10,018 nt of DNA. It comes from Candidatus Bipolaricaulota bacterium. GTDB lineage: Bacteria > Bipolaricaulota > Bipolaricaulia > RBG-16-55-9. Location: the NCBI GenBank assembly GCA_027021605.1, contig JALUUA010000170.1, forward strand, positions 1 through 10,018, written 5' to 3'. The translations under genes were made by a program, and so were the position numbers. This document shows, in pieces, positions 6,424 to 10,018 of the stretch. The notes below the pieces were generated by a model. The model was given only the letters and a program-made list of their open reading frames with translations. It did not search any database and was not told where the DNA came from. Position 1 is the first letter of the stretch; every line of letters starts with the position of its first letter.

Positions 6424-7994
6424 AGGTCTTCACGGGCCAGCAGATGAAGGCGTTCGACGCGCGGGCGATGCGCGACTTCGCCCTCCCCAGCCTGCTGCTG
6501 ATGGAAAACGCCGGACGGAGCGCCTGCGACGCCCTTTTTGAGCATCTCCCCGATCTCCTCAAGAAGCAGGTGGTGATCGTCGCGGGCAAGGGGAACAACG
6601 GCGGGGACGGGCTCTGCCTGGCCCGCCACCTCCTCGCGCGCGGGCTTCCCGCCTCCCGCTTGAAGGCCCTCGTGGTGGGCAACCCCGACAAGCTCTCGGA
6701 GGAGACCCGCACGCAGGCCGAGATCCTCGAGCGCTTCGGGCTCCCCATCCGCTACGTCCGAAGCGAAGGCGATCTGGGCGTTCTCGAGGAGACGCTTCGT
6801 GGGGCGGACATCGTCGTGGACGCCCTCCTGGGCATCGGGGTCAAGGGCCCCGTCCGCGGGCTCCTCAAGCCCGTAATCGAGTTCATCAACCAAAGCCAAG
6901 CGTTCGTAGTCAGTGTGGACCTGCCCTCCGGCGTGGACGCGGACACGGGCCACGTGGGGGGCGTAGCCGTCAAGGCGCACCTTACAATCACGCTGGAGGC
7001 CCCCAAGCTGGGGCTCCTCCTGTATCCGGGACGGGATTACGCAGGCGAGATCGTCGTCGCGAGGCTGGGGTACCCGCCGCCCCTCCACGAGCAGTTCGAG
7101 ACGGGCCTGGAGCTCGTCGAGGCGGGCTTCGTGCGGGATCGGCTGCCCCGGAGGAGGGCGTACAGCCACAAGGGGACGTACGGGAAGGCGCTGATCGTGG
7201 CGGGCTCGCGGGGCCTCTCGGGCGCCGCCATCATGACGGCCGAAGCGGCCTTGCGGGCGGGGACGGGGCTCGTGTATTTGGCGTATCCCCAAAGTTTGAG
7301 CCCCATGATCGAGGCACGGGTGCTGGAAGCCGTCAAGCTCCCGCTGCCGGAGCGTGAGGGCGTGCTGGCCGAGAGCGCCGCCGATCCCGTCTTACACTTT
7401 ATCCACGAGCAAGAGGTGAACGTCATCGCCGTTGGACCGGGGCTTTCCCGCCAGCCGACGATTTCCCAATTGCTGAAGCAATTGCTCCCCAAGCTCAAGA
7501 TCTCCATCGTAATCGACGCCGACGGGATCAACGCCTTGGCTTCCCCGGAAGGCCGCAAGCTTCTCAAGAAAACAGCCAAAGACACGTCCATCGTGCTCAC
7601 GCCCCACCCGGGCGAGCTCTCCCGTCTCATCGAGCGCTCCGTCCCGGAGATCGAGCAGGCGCGGGTGGACGTGGCCCTCGACGTCGCGCGGGAGTTCAAC
7701 GTCGTGCTGGTGCTCAAGGGCGTGCCCACGGTGACGGCGCTGCCCTTCGGAAAAGTTTACATCAACAACACGGGCAACTCCGGCTTGGCGACAGGCGGGA
7801 GCGGGGACGTGCTCACGGGGTTGATCGTGGGCCTGATCGCGCAAGGGATGCCCCCTGAAGAGGCCGCGCCCGCGGGCGTCTTCCTCCACGGGCTCCTGGC
7901 CGATCGCTTAAAGCCCAAAACGGGCGAGCGGGCGATGCTCCCTCGAGATCTTCTGGCCGTGTTGCCCGACGTGCTGAAGGAGTTCGAGAGTTGA
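6420..7994 (+). CDS. nnr: Bifunctional NAD(P)H-hydrate epimerase / ADP-dependent NAD(P)H-hydrate dehydratase
   Basis: A 524-residue fusion that repairs hydrated NAD(P)H: the N-terminal half (about 1-220) epimerises R- and S-hydrates and the C-terminal half (about 245-522) dehydrates S-NAD(P)HX using ADP (ATP in some homologues). The epimerase domain shows LLMENAGR at 26-33, GKGNNGGDG at 56-64, DALLGIGVKGPVRG at 134-147 and DLPSGVDADTG at 167-177. The dehydratase domain shows HKGTYGKALIVAGS at 250-263, TPHPGEL at 394-400 and NTGNSGLATGGSGDVLTG at 450-467, with catalytic Asp463. The ATG at 6420 overlaps the miaA stop as ATGA and gives the typical MKVxTxxQM beginning. An in-frame TTG at 6408 would add only four residues. 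No key residue is missing. It is cytosolic and constitutively needed; no regulation is apparent beyond coupling to miaA. Confidence 0.96.
   Translation: MKVFTGQQMKAFDARAMRDFALPSLLLMENAGRSACDALFEHLPDLLKKQVVIVAGKGNNGGDGLCLARHLLARGLPASRLKALVVGNPDKLSEETRTQAEILERFGLPIRYVRSEGDLGVLEETLRGADIVVDALLGIGVKGPVRGLLKPVIEFINQSQAFVVSVDLPSGVDADTGHVGGVAVKAHLTITLEAPKLGLLLYPGRDYAGEIVVARLGYPPPLHEQFETGLELVEAGFVRDRLPRRRAYSHKGTYGKALIVAGSRGLSGAAIMTAEAALRAGTGLVYLAYPQSLSPMIEARVLEAVKLPLPEREGVLAESAADPVLHFIHEQEVNVIAVGPGLSRQPTISQLLKQLLPKLKISIVIDADGINALASPEGRKLLKKTAKDTSIVLTPHPGELSRLIERSVPEIEQARVDVALDVAREFNVVLVLKGVPTVTALPFGKVYINNTGNSGLATGGSGDVLTGLIVGLIAQGMPPEEAAPAGVFLHGLLADRLKPKTGERAMLPRDLLAVLPDVLKEFES
7467..7484 (+). repeat. 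Perfect 8-base inverted repeat within nnr
   Basis: CAATTGCT and AGCAATTG are separated by two bases. This AT-rich patch in a GC-rich gene arises because CAATTGCT is directly repeated to encode Gln-Leu-Leu-Lys-Gln-Leu-Leu and CAATTG is itself palindromic. It is too far from a gene end or U-tract to be a terminator. Confidence 0.4.
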
Positions 7995-8004
7995 AGTCAG
8001 AGTC

Positions 8005-8014
8005 GGAGGTGAGG
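8005..8014 (+). promoter_or_regulatory. Ribosome binding site deciding the GTG start of the HicB-like gene
   Basis: GGAGGTGAGG is one of the strongest Shine-Dalgarno matches in the window. Its GGAGG core ends 10 bases before the GTG at 8020, which supports that start over the in-frame GTG and ATG a few codons later. Confidence 0.65.
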
Positions 8015-8019
8015 CCACG

Positions 8020-8208
8020 GTGAAGTTCCGTGTGATGATCGAGCAAGATGAAGATGGCATGTACGTGGTGGAGTGCCCGGCGCTGCCCGGTTGCGTGTCC
8101 CAAGGCCGAACCCGAGAGGAAGCCTTGAGAAACATCCAAGACGCGATCCGGGGCTACCTGGAGAGCTTAAAGAAGCACAACGAGCCCATTCCTGAGCTGC
8201 TAAAATGA
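8020..8208 (+). CDS. Solitary HicB-like (UPF0150) small protein
   Basis: A 62-residue protein with the HicB-like fold signature: an N-terminal strand, the DEDGMYVVECPALPGCVSQG block at 10-29, TREEALRNI at 30-38 and a final helix DAIRGYLESLKK. This domain is a degenerate RNase-H-like fold. In HicAB toxin-antitoxin pairs it neutralises the HicA mRNA interferase, often with a C-terminal DNA-binding domain, which is absent here. No HicA-like frame is adjacent; the neighbours are nnr, 25 bases upstream, and tatD, overlapped by 4 bases as ATGA. Stand-alone HicB-like genes are common and mostly uncharacterised. Base composition is lower than in the surrounding genes (106 G+C of 189 by my count, about 56 percent) and it uses rarer codons such as TTA, CTA and AGA, which may indicate later arrival. 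Family assignment is good; antitoxin function is unproven. Confidence 0.85.
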   Translation: MKFRVMIEQDEDGMYVVECPALPGCVSQGRTREEALRNIQDAIRGYLESLKKHNEPIPELLK

Positions 8209-8996
8209 GCACTCGACTCGTCGACACCCACGCGCACCTCGACGCGCCCCCGTTCGACGGGGATCGCGAGGCCGTCGTCCAAAGGGCGCGGGAGGCGGGC
8301 ATCGCGGTCGTCACCATGGGGACGGATTTGGAGTCGAGCCGGAGGGCCGTCGAGATCGCCGAGCGCTATGCCCCCTGGGTTTGGGCCGCCGTCGGGGTGC
8401 ATCCCCACGAGGCGAGGCGCTACGTTCACAAAGGGCGCTTCGACCCCCGCGCGCTCGAGGAGCTGGAGCGGCTGCTCCAGCGGGCGCGGGTCGTGGCCGT
8501 CGGCGAGATCGGGCTCGATTATTTCAAGGAGTTCTCGCCGCGGGACGCGCAGAAGATCGCGCTGGAGGCCCAGCTCGAGCTGTCCCAACGCTGCGAAAAG
8601 CCCGTCGTGCTGCACAACCGCGACTCCGAGGGCGACTTGATCCCCGTCTTGAAGCGCTATAGCCTGGGGGGCGTCTGGCACAGCTTCACGGGGGATCGGG
8701 CGCTGTTGGAGCGGGTGCTGGAGCTGGGGCTCTACGTGGGCGTAAACGGCATCGTGACCTTCCCCAAGAGCCAAGCGCTGCAGGAGGCCGTGCGGGCCGC
8801 GCCCCTCGACAAGCTGGTGGTCGAGACGGACGCGCCCTACCTGGCGCCCGTCCCCCACCGCGGGAAGCGCAACGAGCCCCTCTTTGTGCGGGACGTCGCG
8901 GCGTTCGTGGCCCAGCTCAAGGGGCTCTCGACCGAGGAGCTGTCCGAGGCGACCACGGCCAACGCCGAGGATCTCTTTGGGGCACGCCTTCCCTAG
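8205..8996 (+). CDS. tatD: TatD family metal-dependent hydrolase (DNase)
   Basis: A 263-residue TatD-family TIM-barrel hydrolase of normal length. The metal ligands are all visible: DTHAHLD with His9 and His11, GVHPHE at 64-69, VGEIGLDY with Glu101, VLHNRD with His137, WHSFTG with His159, and ETDAPYLAP with Asp209. The HRGKRNEP segment following at 218-225 is diagnostic. Members are cytosolic metal-dependent 3'-5' exonucleases acting on DNA or RNA, linked to DNA repair and quality control; despite the name they are not needed for Tat export. The start overlaps the HicB-like stop as ATGA and has no strong ribosome binding site of its own, so its translation is probably coupled to that small gene. 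A 46-base gap follows. The family is certain; assignment within it (TatD, YcfH, YjjV) is not. Confidence 0.95.
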   Translation: MSTRLVDTHAHLDAPPFDGDREAVVQRAREAGIAVVTMGTDLESSRRAVEIAERYAPWVWAAVGVHPHEARRYVHKGRFDPRALEELERLLQRARVVAVGEIGLDYFKEFSPRDAQKIALEAQLELSQRCEKPVVLHNRDSEGDLIPVLKRYSLGGVWHSFTGDRALLERVLELGLYVGVNGIVTFPKSQALQEAVRAAPLDKLVVETDAPYLAPVPHRGKRNEPLFVRDVAAFVAQLKGLSTEELSEATTANAEDLFGARLP

Positions 8997-9023
8997 AAAC
9001 GGGCAGGGCATCGGAAAACGGAA

Positions 9024-9035
9024 AAGGAAGGAGAG
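9024..9035 (+). promoter_or_regulatory. Ribosome binding site deciding the start of the Tat-exported protein
   Basis: AAGGAAGGAGAG, with AGGAAGGAG ending 9 bases before the ATG at 9043, sets this start. The frame is open back to 8884 within tatD, but the twin-arginine signal peptide follows naturally from 9043. The rest of the 46-base gap after tatD shows no hairpin or clear promoter. Confidence 0.6.
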
Positions 9036-9042
9036 CACGTCC

Positions 9043-9888
9043 ATGAGCCAAGGAACCAAGGCGGAACCTTTGACCCGAAGGGAATTCCTGCGGACGTTAA
9101 AGGTCCTCGGGGCGGGCGCGCTGGCCCTCGGGTGGGGGCTCGCCCCCCGTCCCCTTCGAGGCCGGAGCGATACCCGCCTGAGGGTGGCCGTCTACGCCGG
9201 TCCGGGGACGTGGCCGGAGGGACGGCAAGCGATCCATCAATTCGTGCGCTCCCTCGGTGGGGAGAGCCGGGAGGTTAGCCCGTGGGACGTTGACCGTTGG
9301 GACCCTGACCCGGGCAGATCAAGGTATCAAGCGATCTGGGTGCCGGGGGGCTGGGCCTATGACTACAAGCGCTGGATCGGGGCCGAGGGCAAGCGACGCC
9401 TGCGGGCGTTCGTCGCCGCGGGCGGCCTCTACATCGGCAGCTGCGCCGGAGCCTATTTTGCCTCCGACTTCATCGTTTGGGAAGGGGAGCGCTACGAGTA
9501 CGACCTCGACCTGTTTCGGGGCAGCTCCGAGGGGCCGATCCCCCAGGTCGCGCCCTGGCCCCGGTGGACCCTCACCCCCGTGTGGGGGGAGGGGGCGGAG
9601 GAGCCGCTGCCCATGCTCTACTACGGGGGTCAGATCTTCCGGACCGAGGTCCTCGAGCGGGAGGTGCGGGTGATCGCCCGCTGGGGGGAGGAGGCGGGGC
9701 CCCAAGCGGGGGAGCCCGCCGGGATCGTGGTGCGCTACGGCGAGGGCCGCGTCCTGCTGCTGGGCCCGCATCCCGAGATCGGCTACGATTTCGACCGGCG
9801 GCGGTGGGACGTCCGCGGGGGAAACGGGGCGCAGTGGGCTTGGCTGGGCAGCCAACTGGAGGCCCTCTGCGAGCAGGCGTGCGCGTGA
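9043..9888 (+). CDS. Tat-exported glutamine-amidotransferase-like protein (BPL_N type)
   Basis: A 281-residue protein with a twin-arginine signal peptide: TRREFLRTLK at 11-20 followed by the hydrophobic stretch VLGAGALALGWGLA (21-34), so it should be exported folded. The mature part resembles the class I amidotransferase-like domain found at the N-terminus of some biotin-protein ligases (BPL_N, related to COG4285). It has strand LRVAVYAGPGTW at 46-57, IWVPGGWAYDYKRW at 98-111 and the nucleophile elbow YIGSCAGAYFAS at 130-141 with candidate nucleophile Cys134. Near the end is VLLLGPHPEIGYD at 237-249, with His243 and Glu245 in the usual triad region. No ligase domain is present. The reaction is unknown; amide, glutamine or peptide hydrolysis outside the cytoplasm is possible. 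It has its own strong ribosome binding site, and 83 bases separate its end from the next start. Confidence 0.82.
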   Translation: MSQGTKAEPLTRREFLRTLKVLGAGALALGWGLAPRPLRGRSDTRLRVAVYAGPGTWPEGRQAIHQFVRSLGGESREVSPWDVDRWDPDPGRSRYQAIWVPGGWAYDYKRWIGAEGKRRLRAFVAAGGLYIGSCAGAYFASDFIVWEGERYEYDLDLFRGSSEGPIPQVAPWPRWTLTPVWGEGAEEPLPMLYYGGQIFRTEVLEREVRVIARWGEEAGPQAGEPAGIVVRYGEGRVLLLGPHPEIGYDFDRRRWDVRGGNGAQWAWLGSQLEALCEQACA

Positions 9889-9957
9889 CGCGAAGAGACA
9901 GGACGCCCCCCACACACCAAGGCGCCGTTAAGAAGAGCGAGATGGGGTAGACTGGAA

Positions 9958-9967
9958 GGGAGGTGAT
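9958..9967 (+). promoter_or_regulatory. Strong ribosome binding site before the final partial gene
   Basis: GGGAGGTGAT is a near-perfect complement of the 16S rRNA 3' end. Its GGGAGG core ends 8 bases before the ATG at 9972, which is therefore preferred over the ATG at 9966 that overlaps the site itself. In the 9889-9957 gap I see no terminator; TAGACT at 9948-9953 is only a weak -10 resemblance. Confidence 0.7.
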
Positions 9968-9971
9968 GCCG

Positions 9972-10018
9972 ATGACGATTACCTTCCACAAGCTGGGCCA
10001 ACTCTTCCGAGAACACGG
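9972..10018 (+). CDS. 5' end of an unknown gene, cut by the window edge
   Basis: Only the first 15 codons are present, reading MTITFHKLGQLFREH. I do not recognise the protein. The start rests on the excellent ribosome binding site just upstream and an open frame to the edge. ATG at 9966 would add two residues. No signal peptide is evident in this short stretch. Confidence 0.6.
   Translation, partial: MTITFHKLGQLFREH

Noticed and set aside
7467..7484. Hairpin in nnr as a terminator or protein-binding site.
   Set aside because: It lies mid-gene without a U-tract and is explained by a directly repeated Gln-Leu-Leu coding segment with a palindromic CAATTG core.
7985..8210. A hicA toxin partner next to the HicB-like gene.
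   Set aside because: No frame on either strand around it shows the short HicA pattern; the flanking space is filled by nnr and tatD.
8884..9042. Upstream extension of the Tat-exported protein into tatD.
   Set aside because: The extension would bury the twin-arginine signal far from the N-terminus; a good ribosome binding site precedes 9043.
9889..9957. Terminator or promoter in the gap after the Tat-exported gene.
   Set aside because: Only a 6-base GGCGCC palindrome and a poor TAGACT hexamer are present; there is no stem followed by a T-run.

Overview
The window is GC-rich bacterial DNA, almost entirely coding. Every gene I can support lies on the + strand. There are ten: nine complete and one cut off by the right edge. 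No gap exceeds about 85 bases, and I found no tRNA, rRNA, CRISPR array, insertion sequence or convincing rho-independent terminator. A DnaG primase and an RpoD-type sigma-70 factor identify the organism as a bacterium. The first gene, however, resembles the archaeal (type II) branch of glyceraldehyde-3-phosphate dehydrogenase, which is uncommon in bacteria. Together with the GC content and the rather divergent housekeeping proteins, this suggests an uncultivated, possibly thermophilic, deep-branching bacterium. The taxonomic suggestion is inference only.

Layout from left to right: type II GAPDH-like dehydrogenase (44-1111); ComF-family phosphoribosyltransferase-like protein (1121-1927); MBL-fold hydrolase (1931-2533); DnaG primase (2557-4419); RpoD sigma factor (4412-5461); MiaA tRNA dimethylallyltransferase (5473-6423); bifunctional NAD(P)H-hydrate repair enzyme NnrE/NnrD (6420-7994); small solitary HicB-like protein (8020-8208); TatD-family metal-dependent hydrolase (8205-8996); Tat-exported glutamine-amidotransferase-like (BPL_N-type) protein (9043-9888); and the first codons of an unknown gene (from 9972).

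The first nine genes are separated by no more than 25 bases or overlap by 4 or 8, so they probably form one long transcription unit with translational coupling at miaA/nnr and hicB/tatD. Its core is a version of the macromolecular synthesis cluster (dnaG-rpoD), which links replication priming and transcription initiation. Around it sit tRNA modification, metabolite repair, DNA-uptake or repair-type functions (ComF, TatD) and central carbon metabolism. A perfect TATAAT inside dnaG may give rpoD its own promoter. The last two genes have wider upstream spacing and strong ribosome binding sites, so they may be separate.

Most of the window is ordinary housekeeping DNA. The points most worth a second look are the archaeal-type GAPDH, the orphan HicB-like gene inside a housekeeping operon, the secreted amidotransferase-like protein, and the altered tRNA-contact motif in MiaA. 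I see no clear sign of a wholly new multi-gene system.
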